Shown here: positions 1 through 6,337 of the stretch, piece after piece
How positions within the stretch are numbered: position 1 is the stretch's first letter
Layout: each line of letters begins with the position of its first letter
IMG/VR virus record: IMGVR_UViG_3300044819_000043
Location: 1 to 32,482 of that record
DNA: 32,482 bases
Strand: one strand, 5' to 3'
Origin: a virus
Made by a program: the position numbers and the translations under genes
The notes under the pieces: model-generated
What the model saw: only the letters and a program-made list of their open reading frames with translations
Databases searched by the model: none
Told to the model about the DNA's origin: nothing

Positions 1-302
1 CTGAGGTCCGCGAAGCGGAGGTTCGCGCCGCTGAGGTTCGCGCCGCTGAGGTCCGCGTCGCTGAGGTCCGCGCCGCTGAGGTCCGCGAAGCGGAGGTTCG
101 CGCCGCTGAGGTCCGCGCCGCTGAGGTTCGCGCCGCTGAGGTCCGCGTCGCTGAGGTCCGCGTCGCTGAGGTCCGCGCCGCTGAGGTCCGCGCCGCTGAG
201 GTTCGCGCCGCGGAGGTCCGCGAAGCTGAGGTCCGCGAAGCGGAGGGATTCGGCTTCGACCTCGCGCAAAATTGCGCCGGAAGAAGATTTGATTGCGATC
301 AT
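1..302 (-). CDS. Pentapeptide-repeat protein, C-terminal end beyond the window
   Basis: Reading the minus strand from an ATG at 302-300 gives a leader of about 20 residues ([20 protein letters not shown]) followed by continuous five-residue units of the A(D/N)LSG, ADLSF, ANLRF and ADLSD types. This is the pentapeptide-repeat pattern A(D/N)LXX, which folds as a right-handed quadrilateral beta-helix. The frame stays open to base 1, so the C-terminus is missing. A good ribosome site (AAGAAAGG) lies about 6 bases before the ATG. The DNA is a near-perfect 15-bp tandem array covering roughly 1-245, suggesting recent expansion or contraction. Some family members mimic DNA and protect gyrase; nothing here shows that function. 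The family call is firm and the role unknown. Confidence 0.85.
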   Translation of the reverse strand, partial: MIAIKSSSGAILREVEAESLRFADLSFADLRGANLSGADLSGADLSDADLSDADLSGANLSGADLSGANLRFADLSGADLSDADLSGANLSGANLRFADL

Positions 303-372
303 AATTGGCCTTTCTTGATCCGCTCTAATTATTCGGCGGATTCGTTAGGGGGTTATCTACAAAGCGTAATCG

Positions 373-585
373 CTACCGAGATATAACGCGAGTCTCGGAA
401 TTATTTTCGCGGGTCGCAATCGCCCGTTGGGAGCACGACGCCGCCGCCGGCCTGCCAGGTGCAACCCGCCCGTAATCGCCACGGTAATAGAGTTCGTCCT
501 GGGCAGAGTACCACGGATCAGTGACCCGCACGAAAACGGCCAGCAAAGCGCCGACAAACAGCAGACAGCCGAGAGAGAGTACCAC
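373..585 (-). CDS. Small N-terminally anchored membrane protein, GTG start
   Basis: A 70-residue protein. Residues 1-19 (MVLSLGCLLFVGALLAVFV) form one hydrophobic segment that could be a membrane anchor or uncleaved signal. A short charged, Tyr- and Arg-rich tail follows. I chose the GTG at 585 because AGAAAGG lies 6-7 bases upstream, the same ribosome site as the pentapeptide gene, and because a promoter-like pair sits at 642-669. A longer ORF in another frame (357-638) lacks these supports. The family is not recognised. A small phage membrane protein is plausible, but the short length leaves real doubt that it is expressed. Confidence 0.45.
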   Translation of the reverse strand: MVLSLGCLLFVGALLAVFVRVTDPWYSAQDELYYRGDYGRVAPGRPAAASCSQRAIATRENNSETRVISR

Positions 586-641
586 GGGAAGCCTTTCTTT
601 TGGGGGTTAGCTGCCGAGCGGGGTAATCTCGGCTCCAAGAG

Positions 642-669
642 ATATTAGCAGTCTCGGCCGAATTGTCCA
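642..669 (-). promoter_or_regulatory. Candidate sigma70-type promoter for the 373-585 gene
   Basis: On the minus strand TGGACA (669-664) and TAATAT (647-642) are separated by 16 bases. They match TTGACA/TATAAT at 5 and 4 of 6 positions. The pair lies 57 bases before the GTG at 585, a sensible leader length. Read by eye only. Confidence 0.35.
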
Positions 670-1297
670 CGCGACTTCACTTTTTTCTGGTTTTCGCACT
701 GTTTCCGCCCTCTATATAGCAGCCGAAAATATTTCCAGAATTCCAGCAATTTTCCCACTGGACACTTAAGCAAGCGACTGCCGATCGGTTTTTTCGACAT
801 GACTATCACTTGGAAGAACGGAAAAGTAGTAGTGTAGGCGGGTCACTGAATACCCCAGACGGGTGGAAAAAAGCCCTATGCTCCGTGCTCCGCTCTCCAT
901 TAGTGGTAGAAATCGCCCGCATACGCGCGTGCGCGGGTAAAAATGGCCGAAACTGCCCCTTCCATTAGCAGTATGTAGGCCCCCCCATAGCCCATCGCAC
1001 CCCCCGAACTAGGTACTCCAACACCTTTTACTATGTGCTTGCATACGGCTGGTGTTTCCAGCGAGATGGCATTAAACGCTCTATACGCGATTCTGGCGGG
1101 CTTTGGCTGTTAGGTGGCGTTTTGGTCGAGTAGGTAGCGGCGCGTGGCGTAGGAGCGACGTGTGAGCGTCAGATGGGACGGAGGCGATGAAGGCGATGAT
1201 CGCGGAGCCAGCGTAATGCTTATATGCCGATAGCCATTTTGGCACACTTGGGGGGTGCTTGTTTTGGTTGCTGAGCGACGACCGCAATGCGCACTAG
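670..1297. other. Gene-poor stretch
   Basis: No ORF here has convincing composition, start signal or homology. The part at 680-770 is relatively AT-rich for this window and has T-runs. C-runs occur near 979-986 and 1001-1007, and an alternating purine-pyrimidine patch lies near 920-940. A 12-codon ORF (799-837, beginning MTITWKNGK) has no clear ribosome site. Together with the iteron-like repeats just downstream this could be a control or origin region, but nothing in it proves that. Confidence 0.4.
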
Positions 1298-1298
1298 C

Positions 1299-1331
1299 CG
1301 GACAGTAATCGGACACTATTCGGACACAGCG
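1299..1331. repeat. Three 11-bp-phased CGGACA direct repeats (iteron-like)
   Basis: CGGACA begins at 1299, 1310 and 1321, exactly 11 bp apart, so all copies face the same side of the helix. The second and third copies share CGGACAC. This arrangement is typical of sites bound by a repressor or replication initiator. It lies about 110 bp beyond the stop of the winged-helix-type gene at 1440-1778 and next to the palindrome at 1398-1426. Binding by that protein is inference. Confidence 0.5.
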
Positions 1332-1397
1332 CGCAACGTCGCTGTTTTGAGGTCGTGCGAAAACAGCAAAACCCTACTTGTAGAGGGGCGCACGCAT

Positions 1398-1426
1398 TGT
1401 CACCCCTGTACAATATTGGGGTGACA
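1398..1426. promoter_or_regulatory. 9-bp perfect palindrome, operator or terminator
   Basis: TGTCACCCC (1398-1406) and GGGGTGACA (1418-1426) are perfect inverted repeats around an 11-base AT-rich spacer. The spacer contains TACAAT, resembling a -10 box. It lies 14 bp beyond the stop of the minus-strand winged-helix gene. It may be a dimer-binding operator or that gene's terminator. There is no T-run on the minus strand, which favours a protein-binding site slightly. Confidence 0.45.
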
Positions 1427-1439
1427 GCAGAGACGCCCC

Positions 1440-1778
1440 CTAACGGGTGATAGTGTAGCTTCGTTTGGACCACCAATAGCCGCCTGGAACGTAGCGATTT
1501 TGGCGTGTGATCCAGCCGTCTCGGTCGAGGGTGAAGAGGGCACGTTGGACGGAGCGGCGGCACTGTCGGCTGACGTGCATTAGGCGTTCGAGTCCAACGA
1601 TGACTTGCTGCTTTCCGTGGGCGCACCAGAGGAGAGCGGCGAATGTTTTCCAGCAGCGGAGTGGGTATCTGGATTTGAGGGCGAAGGTGTTGAAGCGAAC
1701 GACTAGGTAGGAGTGGTGGTTTTGGGTATATAGGTCGAGTTTATCGCGCGTTGGAATGCGATCGTCTTGCGACGTCAT
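1440..1778 (-). CDS. Winged-helix/HTH DNA-binding protein
   Basis: A 112-residue basic protein. I start it at the ATG at 1778, which has GGAG about 7 bases upstream. The longer frame runs back through a hairpin and has poor composition. Residues 58-92 (GKQQVIVGLERLMHVSRQ and onward) read as a helix-turn-helix followed by a wing: an ELA-type helix, a turn, a recognition helix rich in Arg (RQCRRSVQRAL), then LDRDGWITRQNRY. This resembles the helix-turn-helix of phage replication initiators and GntR/MarR-like folds. A repressor or an initiator acting on the neighbouring repeats (1299-1331, 1398-1426) are the two obvious roles, and the sequence does not decide between them. Confidence 0.6.
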   Translation of the reverse strand: MTSQDDRIPTRDKLDLYTQNHHSYLVVRFNTFALKSRYPLRCWKTFAALLWCAHGKQQVIVGLERLMHVSRQCRRSVQRALFTLDRDGWITRQNRYVPGGYWWSKRSYTITR

Positions 1779-1851
1779 GGAAATCTCCGCAAAGAATGGA
1801 ATTGGGTCAGCTTGGCAGCACGGCCTTTGCGGTGGAGAGACCGGAAAAGCT

Positions 1852-1889
1852 AAGGGGGCCGATAGGACATGAATCCCACCGGCCCCCTT
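1852..1889. terminator. Perfect 10-bp hairpin upstream of the HTH gene
   Basis: AAGGGGGCCG (1852-1861) pairs with CGGCCCCCTT (1880-1889) around an 18-base loop. It lies between the small minus-strand operon ending at 1954 and the HTH gene starting at 1778. It could terminate transcription from the upstream genes or shape the HTH leader. There is no long T-tract. Confidence 0.45.
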
Positions 1890-1953
1890 TATACCAATTC
1901 CGGCGCGGTGCCGATCGCAAACATTATTGCTCCCGGCGCCGGTCAAGTCAACC

Positions 1954-2121
1954 TCAGATTTCCTTCAGGCATTCCTTGTGGCAGTCGTCGCACAGGACGA
2001 CTAGCGTTTCATCGCCGTGGATTTCGTAGAGATAGGGGTCTGGGCGGGGGATGGACTCTTGGCCCTCTACGATCTTCTGGCAGTGGCGGCAGCGTGGCAC
2101 TTCGTCGGGGTCGTACTTCAT
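1954..2121 (-). CDS. 55-residue zinc-knuckle protein
   Basis: The minus strand from the ATG at 2121 encodes MKYDPDEVPRCRHCQKIVEG, then a middle containing IPRPDPYLYEI and VVLCDDCHKECLKEI. Two CxxC pairs (CRHC and CDDC) should bind one zinc ion. It has a clear second copy on the plus strand at 16150-16329, sharing the order CxxC, G(K/Q)E.IP.PDPY..EI, VV.C.DC, which proves this frame is real. The ribosome site is weak. It lies third in a likely operon with 2259-2690 and 2146-2235. The function is unknown; small zinc knuckles often contact nucleic acids or proteins. Confidence 0.75.
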   Translation of the reverse strand: MKYDPDEVPRCRHCQKIVEGQESIPRPDPYLYEIHGDETLVVLCDDCHKECLKEI

Positions 2122-2145
2122 GGGTTCGCCTATCGGGTAAGACGA

Positions 2146-2235
2146 TCAAGGGTGTCCGAACCAGAGCGAGAGGAGCATGAAGATGACGAGGCCGATCAAG
2201 CCGGGCAGCGTGGAATAGGATTCTTCGTCCATCAT
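2146..2235 (-). CDS. 29-34 residue single-pass membrane peptide
   Basis: From the tandem ATG at 2235 the product is MMDEESYSTLPGLIGLVIFM followed by LLSLWFGHP. An in-frame ATG at 2250 would add five residues (MLDNT). A short acidic head is followed by a hydrophobic helix of about 17 residues, long enough to cross a membrane once. It lies between two coding regions with short gaps, which suggests co-transcription. Such peptides in phages can be regulators or lysis helpers, but this is not established here. It is too short to be statistically certain. Confidence 0.5.
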   Translation of the reverse strand: MMDEESYSTLPGLIGLVIFMLLSLWFGHP

Positions 2236-2258
2236 AGTATTGTCCAACATATGGTTGG

Positions 2259-2690
2259 CTATTTGGCTGCCGTTTTCCTCTTGGCCTTTTGCTCGGCCAC
2301 GGTGTCTGTTCTGGCGGTTTCGGTGAGGGTAACCTCGCCGTTGGCTTCCTCGACGAAAACAAGCGTTTCCGGCAAGGATGTGCCACTTCCAACATAATTT
2401 CCGGCTGCATCGTAGATTACCATGCCTTCAGCCCGCCACGGGCGCGGGTGGCGGCGTGCCATCCAGGGGCCAGAGCGAGGATCATCCGTTGAACCATTCA
2501 TCGGCCGTCCCATCGTGACGTTCTTCTGCGCCCGGATTTCCGGATTCGGAAATGTCCAACACGAACCACCTCTGTTGAGGAAACAGACCCACAACAAGTG
2601 GTGCTCGACGCCGGGGTCGATGACCAAGTGGCAGAGCCCGGGACCGCGGGGCGTGTCGAGCGGCAGCGGCGGGTCGAGCTGGAGCATCAT
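2259..2690 (-). CDS. Conserved hypothetical phage protein
   Basis: A 143-residue protein starting at the ATG pair at 2690. The first 55 residues (MMLQLDPPLPLDTPRGPGLC, then HLVIDPGVEHHLLWVCFLN, then a WTFPNPEIRAQKNVTMG motif) resemble a small protein I recall from planctomycete phages and prophages, apparently a compact beta-rich domain. The remainder is variable and ends in a Lys/Ala-rich tail. The ORF can be read further upstream, but that part overlaps the divergent promoter and has poor composition. A promoter at 2697-2725 would start RNA at or next to the ATG. The function is unknown. Confidence 0.7.
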   Translation of the reverse strand: MMLQLDPPLPLDTPRGPGLCHLVIDPGVEHHLLWVCFLNRGGSCWTFPNPEIRAQKNVTMGRPMNGSTDDPRSGPWMARRHPRPWRAEGMVIYDAAGNYVGSGTSLPETLVFVEEANGEVTLTETARTDTVAEQKAKRKTAAK

Positions 2691-2696
2691 GCCATC

Positions 2697-2725
2697 ATCG
2701 TATCGCCGCGCCGCGAAGCCGTCAA
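2697..2725 (-). promoter_or_regulatory. Minus-strand promoter, possibly leaderless
   Basis: TTGACG (2725-2720) and TACGAT (2702-2697) are 17 bases apart. Transcription would begin about 7 bases downstream, at the ATG at 2690, giving a leaderless or nearly leaderless message. The hexamers are the same as those of the plus-strand promoter at 2802-2829. Confidence 0.6.
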
Positions 2726-2801
2726 GATATTTTTTGTTTTCGCAAGTCGTTGCGACGGTTGAGATTCGGACGCGACTTTGCGGAATGGAAGAAAATATCG
2801 C

Positions 2802-2829
2802 TTGACGTGGTTTCGCTTTGTGATACGAT
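2802..2829 (+). promoter_or_regulatory. Plus-strand promoter of the replication operon
   Basis: TTGACG (2802-2807) and TACGAT (2824-2829) have a 16-base spacer. Transcription should start near 2836. The first good start codon is then the ATG at 2861, about 25 bases in. The ATG at 2828 overlaps the -10 box and would not be in the RNA. Confidence 0.6.
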
Positions 2830-2860
2830 GTATGACGTGAGACGAAACAACGCCGATAAA

Positions 2861-3016
2861 ATGCCGCGATCCAAACCGAAGGACGCAATGGTTTCCTTTC
2901 GCATGACATCCGTCGAGAGGCGGATGTTCATTCGCATTGCGGTGAAGCGTGGATTGACACTGACGCAATTTCTCTTGTCGTGCGCCAGGAAAGAAGCTGA
3001 ACGGAGCGAACAATGA
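2861..3016 (+). CDS. Ribbon-helix-helix-like small DNA-binding protein
   Basis: A 51-residue protein beginning MPRSKPKDAMVSFRMTSVER. The pattern is a short beta-strand (MVSFRMT), a first helix (VERRMFIRIAVKRG) and a second helix (TLTQFLLSCARKEAE). This matches the ribbon-helix-helix fold of Arc/CopG/MobC-type proteins, which dimerise and bind DNA through the strand. I place the start at 2861 because the promoter's -10 box covers the earlier ATG. As first gene after a divergent promoter pair it is well placed to autoregulate both directions. It overlaps the next gene by ATGA. There is no strong ribosome site, so the start is less sure than the frame. Confidence 0.65.
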   Translation: MPRSKPKDAMVSFRMTSVERRMFIRIAVKRGLTLTQFLLSCARKEAERSEQ

Positions 3017-3333
3017 GCACGATACCGAAGCTACCCATCGACGCGCCCACCAACCGCGCCGCGGACGAACGCGCAGACCGGCTGGCGGAGCTATCGCAGG
3101 CCGTATGGTTCCTGCGCCGCGCGGTGCGAGAGAAAGGCCGCATCGACGTGGAGACGTTTTGCTCTTGCGTCCGCCTCCGCGCCTACTTCCTGGAGGACAT
3201 GCAACAGGACGCCATCGGCCAGGCGGTGAACGCCATCGAGCAGCTTTGGCAGCACGGCGCGTGTGAAGAGTTGCGGAAACTCACGCTTGGAGGCGTGGCG
3301 TGGATTGAAAATATTTTGGAGGCGGTGGAATGA
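3013..3333 (+). CDS. Hypothetical helical protein
   Basis: A 106-residue, mostly helical protein (MSTIPKLPIDAPTNRAADER at the N-terminus). It has no membrane segment and no recognisable catalytic motif. The frame is supported by ATGA overlaps at both ends, with the RHH-like gene before and the 3330 gene after. Two cysteines close together (FCSCVRL) and one later are not arranged as a standard zinc site. It is likely translated by coupling. It is not recognised as a family and sits at the start of the replication operon. Confidence 0.65.
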   Translation: MSTIPKLPIDAPTNRAADERADRLAELSQAVWFLRRAVREKGRIDVETFCSCVRLRAYFLEDMQQDAIGQAVNAIEQLWQHGACEELRKLTLGGVAWIENILEAVE

Positions 3334-3875
3334 ACGAACCCGAAACATTGTGGGAGTGCGAAACCCGGCTGAAGACCATGAGCAACCCGGAGGCCGGTAC
3401 ATGGGACTTGACGGACCGCGACCGCTACGCGATTGCCACCGTGCTAGCGGAGCTGCACAACGTTCGCACCGGCTTGGCTGAACTGCTGGCGGCGAAGGAC
3501 GCGAAAGCGTGCTTGTCGGTAGCCGTCCGCGCGAACGTGTCGAAGAAAGTGCTTCCCGACGTAGGCGATCAAGCGGCTGCGGGCCGCGATCAAGAAGTTG
3601 GAGGGGCTGACATGAAAATCACAACCACCGCACGCGGCTTCGAGCGAATCGACTTCAAGGACCGCTGCGGCGACGATTGCAGCCTGCAACAGTCGTCGGC
3701 CATTGGCGATGCGGAAAACGCCGGTGACCGCCCTGGCTCATCGTTTATATGGCTTGGCGCTGACGCAGATGGGATGCACCTCGACCGCCAGCAAGTCCGC
3801 GAACTCATCAAGCACCTCGAGGCGTGGCTGAAAACCGGCAGCTTCGAGATTCACCCGAAGGAGGCCACGCCGTGA
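3330..3875 (+). CDS. Hypothetical ORF, apparently two genes fused by a frameshift
   Basis: The open frame encodes 181 residues, but it looks composite. Residues 1-75 (beginning MNEPETLWECETRLKTMSNP) are helical with regular codon use. Residues 76-94 are odd in composition. From residue 95 a distinct protein begins. In the +1 frame, bases 3565-3614 read AIKRLRAAIKKLEGLT then stop, ending in a typical ATGA overlap with the start at 3612. Removing one G at 3564-3565 would join residue 78 (DV) to that tail. A single-base insertion, natural or an error, therefore probably fuses a helical protein of about 95 residues to the following gene. A strong ribosome site for the ATG at 3612 supports two genes. 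Confidence 0.5.
   Translation: MNEPETLWECETRLKTMSNPEAGTWDLTDRDRYAIATVLAELHNVRTGLAELLAAKDAKACLSVAVRANVSKKVLPDVGDQAAAGRDQEVGGADMKITTTARGFERIDFKDRCGDDCSLQQSSAIGDAENAGDRPGSSFIWLGADADGMHLDRQQVRELIKHLEAWLKTGSFEIHPKEATP
3612..3875 (+). CDS. Small conserved phage protein, internal start of the fused ORF
   Basis: The ATG at 3612 has GGAGGGG 6 bases upstream and gives an 87-residue protein starting MKITTTARGFERIDFKDRCG. The N-terminal pattern KI..TARGFE.I.FKDR...CSLQ.SS and the ending WLGAD..GMHLDR.QV.ELI..L..W match a family I recall as frequent in phage replication regions, with no assigned role. It is likely an independent gene rather than the tail of 3330-3875. Its stop overlaps the GTG of the nuclease gene. 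Confidence 0.6.
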   Translation: MKITTTARGFERIDFKDRCGDDCSLQQSSAIGDAENAGDRPGSSFIWLGADADGMHLDRQQVRELIKHLEAWLKTGSFEIHPKEATP

Positions 3876-4975
3876 CCGCCCTGGACGCCGCAGTCGCCAC
3901 CGTGAACGCGGAGGAAACCACGGACAACGCACTGGTGTGCGCCAAGGTCCGCGCCCTGCTGCACGGCTATGCGGCACGCTGGCTTGAAGGCGACAAGCAA
4001 GTTTCCGTGCTTGCCGTCGAGGTGACTAGCCGGGCTCCGGTGACGAATCCTGGCACGGGCCGAGGCAGCCGCAAGTTCTCCGCGGCTGGCGTTCTGGACG
4101 TGTTGATCGAGCGGCACGGACGCCGCTGTTTGCTCGACCACAAGACAACTTCCGAGGACGTGGAAGACCCGGCATCGACCTACTGGCGGCAGTTGATCGT
4201 CGAGGCCCAGCCGTCGCACTACATGCTCTTGGAGTGGCTCAACGGCCGCAAGATCGACGAGGCGGTATGGGACGTGGTGAAGAAGCCGAGCATTAGCCCC
4301 CGGCAGTTCAAGAGCAAAGCGGAGAAGGCGCTGGCAGTAAGTGCGCGGAAGTGGTTCGACCACAACCTCGGCGACGATACCCTGGCGTACCTCCAGACCG
4401 AGGACCGCGAGAACATGGAAATGTACGAGGCCCGGCTGACGCACGACTGCACGACCGAAAGGCCCGACCGCTACTTCCAGCGTCGGAGCGTGCCACGGCT
4501 CGACCAGGACATCATGGCCTACGCCAAGGAACTATGGGAAGCCGGCCAAATATTGCTGGACGCCCGCAACAAGGACCGCTGGCCCAAACACCCAAGGAGT
4601 TGCATGGCCCACGGACGACCGTGCGAGTACCTGGGCATTTGCAGCGGCTTCGACACGCTCGAAAGTAATCGCTGGCGGGTGGTCGAACAGGTCCACCGCG
4701 AGATTCCCGACTTGGAAGGCAGCGGCATCGACGTGCTGACGTTTTCCAGCATCACGACGTACCAACAGTGTCCCCGCAAGTATTTCTATCGCTACGAGCG
4801 GGGCATCGAACGAACGGACGAGGAAGAGGCCGAGGCCCTCTACTTCGGCACCATTTTTCATCTTGGCCTCGCAGCCTACTGGCAGGCGTTAATGCCAGAG
4901 GAGAAACCGAATGGCTACCGCAACGAGACAGGCACCGAGTTTGTCGCCGACGGGCCGGAAGGTATCGTTGGCTGA
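3872..4975 (+). CDS. PD-(D/E)XK (RecB/Cas4-like) Fe-S nuclease with permuted motif order
   Basis: A 367-residue protein from a GTG at 3872, with AAGGAGG about 8 bases upstream and a GTGA overlap with the previous gene. Nuclease core motifs are present: D76 in GVLDV, D89-H-K91 in LLDHKTTS, and Q113...Y117 in QPSHYMLL. A C-terminal Cys set follows (C244, C251, C257). After this set comes SSITTYQQCPRKYFYRYERG with C300, then FGTIFHLGL with H330. In normal RecB/Cas4-type phage exonucleases the CPRKY box and the His motif are at the N-terminus, and the four Cys bind one Fe-S cluster. Here that first block sits at the end, as if circularly permuted. The C-terminus overlaps the next gene by 65 bp. 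It probably processes DNA ends for recombination together with the following ATPase. Confidence 0.8.
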   Translation: MTALDAAVATVNAEETTDNALVCAKVRALLHGYAARWLEGDKQVSVLAVEVTSRAPVTNPGTGRGSRKFSAAGVLDVLIERHGRRCLLDHKTTSEDVEDPASTYWRQLIVEAQPSHYMLLEWLNGRKIDEAVWDVVKKPSISPRQFKSKAEKALAVSARKWFDHNLGDDTLAYLQTEDRENMEMYEARLTHDCTTERPDRYFQRRSVPRLDQDIMAYAKELWEAGQILLDARNKDRWPKHPRSCMAHGRPCEYLGICSGFDTLESNRWRVVEQVHREIPDLEGSGIDVLTFSSITTYQQCPRKYFYRYERGIERTDEEEAEALYFGTIFHLGLAAYWQALMPEEKPNGYRNETGTEFVADGPEGIVG

Positions 4976-5780
4976 CGTTCAGAAAACGTCCAGGCAGCTT
5001 CCTTCGCGCCTCGTCCTGAACGGCCAAGCCGGGATCGGCAAGACTTCCTTCGCCGCCCAGGCCACCGCGCCGTTGTTCCTGTTGTCGCCGGGCGAGACCG
5101 GCCTGCTAACCCTGATGGACGCTGGACTGGTGCCGCCGACGCCCAACCTGGAGATCGACACTTGGCCGGCACTGGTCGGAATCATCGACGAACTGACGGC
5201 CACCGAACATGCCTATAAGACGCTGGTGGTGGACACGCTGGACGGCATGGAGAAGCTAGCCAACGCCCACGTCTGCCAGACCGACTACACCGGCGACTGG
5301 TCGGAACGCGGCTTCATGGGCTACCAGCGGGGCTACAAGAGCGTTGCCGCCGGGCCGTGGCGGGAACTGCTCGCCCGGCTCGATAAGCTGCGGGAAACGA
5401 AACGCATGGGCGTAGTCCTCTTGGCCCATAGTGGCGTGGCGAACTTCAGCAACCCGGCCGGCGGCGACTACTCGCGTTACGTGCCCGACATGTTCAAGGA
5501 CGCCTGGACGTTGACTTTCTCTTGGGCCGACATTGTGCTGTTCGGCACCCGCGACGTGAAGGTCGCCAAGGAACGCGGCGATGCCAAGACCAAGGGCAAG
5601 GACTTGGGCACGCGGACGATCTACACGGAATGGAACGCCGCCTGGGACGCGAAGAACCGGCACAACCTGGCGGCCGAGATCGACATGGGCAACAGCGGCA
5701 AGGAGGCATGGGACAATGTCATCGCGGCAGTGAGGGCCGGACGCGCCGCCGCCGACAACGGAAAGGTAGGTGAGGCATGA
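4911..5780 (+). CDS. Sak4/RecA-like AAA ATPase (phage recombinase)
   Basis: A 289-residue P-loop ATPase. Walker A is GQAGIGKTS (38-46) and Walker B is LVVDTLDG (105-112). LLAHSGVANF supplies a sensor-like strand. Size and motif spacing match phage ATP-binding proteins of the Sak4 type (AAA_24-like), which are RecA-core recombinases thought to work with an SSB. The start at 4911 has AGAGGAGA about 6 bases upstream, inside the 3' end of the nuclease gene. The following gene, by ATGA overlap, encodes an SSB-like protein, which fits the known Sak4/SSB pairing. The C-terminus is charged and Ala-rich. Confidence 0.75.
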   Translation: MATATRQAPSLSPTGRKVSLADVQKTSRQLPSRLVLNGQAGIGKTSFAAQATAPLFLLSPGETGLLTLMDAGLVPPTPNLEIDTWPALVGIIDELTATEHAYKTLVVDTLDGMEKLANAHVCQTDYTGDWSERGFMGYQRGYKSVAAGPWRELLARLDKLRETKRMGVVLLAHSGVANFSNPAGGDYSRYVPDMFKDAWTLTFSWADIVLFGTRDVKVAKERGDAKTKGKDLGTRTIYTEWNAAWDAKNRHNLAAEIDMGNSGKEAWDNVIAAVRAGRAAADNGKVGEA

Positions 5781-6337
5781 ACGCGCAATACGAACCTGGC
5801 CGCTACTGGGGCCAGATCACGAATCAGGAACTCAGCAAGTCATCGACGGGCAACCCGCAGATCGTTATCTCGTTCCGCCTTGTCGGCCGGGTGAACCTGT
5901 CGGACCCCGAAGGCGAGTTGCTGCGCTGTCCCGACGGCGAACGGCGGATGTTCCGTAGCATCACCGACAAGACGATCGAGTACGTCTTGGACGACTTGCA
6001 GAAGCTCGGCTTCAACGGCACTTCGTTCAGCCAGATCGACCTGGAGAGGGAAGGTTGCATCGACCTGCGAAGCACGGAACATGCCTTTATGTGCGCCCAC
6101 GAGGAGTATAATGGCAAGGTCCGCGAGAAGTGGTCGCTGTCGGGCGATTTTAAGTCCGAACCGCTTCCCGAAAAGGAGGCGCGGCAACTGGACGCGCTGT
6201 TTGGTGCGGCATTGCGGAAGCGTGCCAAGCAGGCACCAGCGGCAGAGAAGCCGCAACCGAAGCACGAGCCGGTGACGCAAGGCGTCGGCACGGGCGCGAA
6301 TGTCGAACCGCGAGACGACTCGGATATTCCTTGGTAG
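5777..6337 (+). CDS. SSB-like single-stranded-DNA binding protein
   Basis: A 186-residue protein with an N-terminal beta-rich half (MNAQYEPGRYWGQITNQELS, then QIVISFRLVGRVNL) that suits an OB fold of the DUF669 or similar phage type. It has a low-complexity Pro/Gln/Lys linker at about 155-175 and an acidic tip ending DDSDIPW. The tip is the equivalent of the bacterial SSB tail DDDIPF that recruits replication and repair partners, with Trp for Phe. It follows the Sak4-like ATPase by an ATGA overlap, as expected for a recombination pair. The OB fold itself is inferred from strand pattern, not seen directly. Confidence 0.7.
   Translation: MNAQYEPGRYWGQITNQELSKSSTGNPQIVISFRLVGRVNLSDPEGELLRCPDGERRMFRSITDKTIEYVLDDLQKLGFNGTSFSQIDLEREGCIDLRSTEHAFMCAHEEYNGKVREKWSLSGDFKSEPLPEKEARQLDALFGAALRKRAKQAPAAEKPQPKHEPVTQGVGTGANVEPRDDSDIPW

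Noticed and set aside
1-245. CRISPR array at the left edge
   Set aside because: The 15-bp units are contiguous with no spacers and encode pentapeptide repeats.
799-837. 12-codon ORF as a gene
   Set aside because: Too short, no ribosome site, no conservation that can be judged here.
2691-2909. N-terminal extension of the 2259-2690 gene
   Set aside because: It runs over both promoters and has poor composition; the promoter places RNA start at the ATG at 2690.
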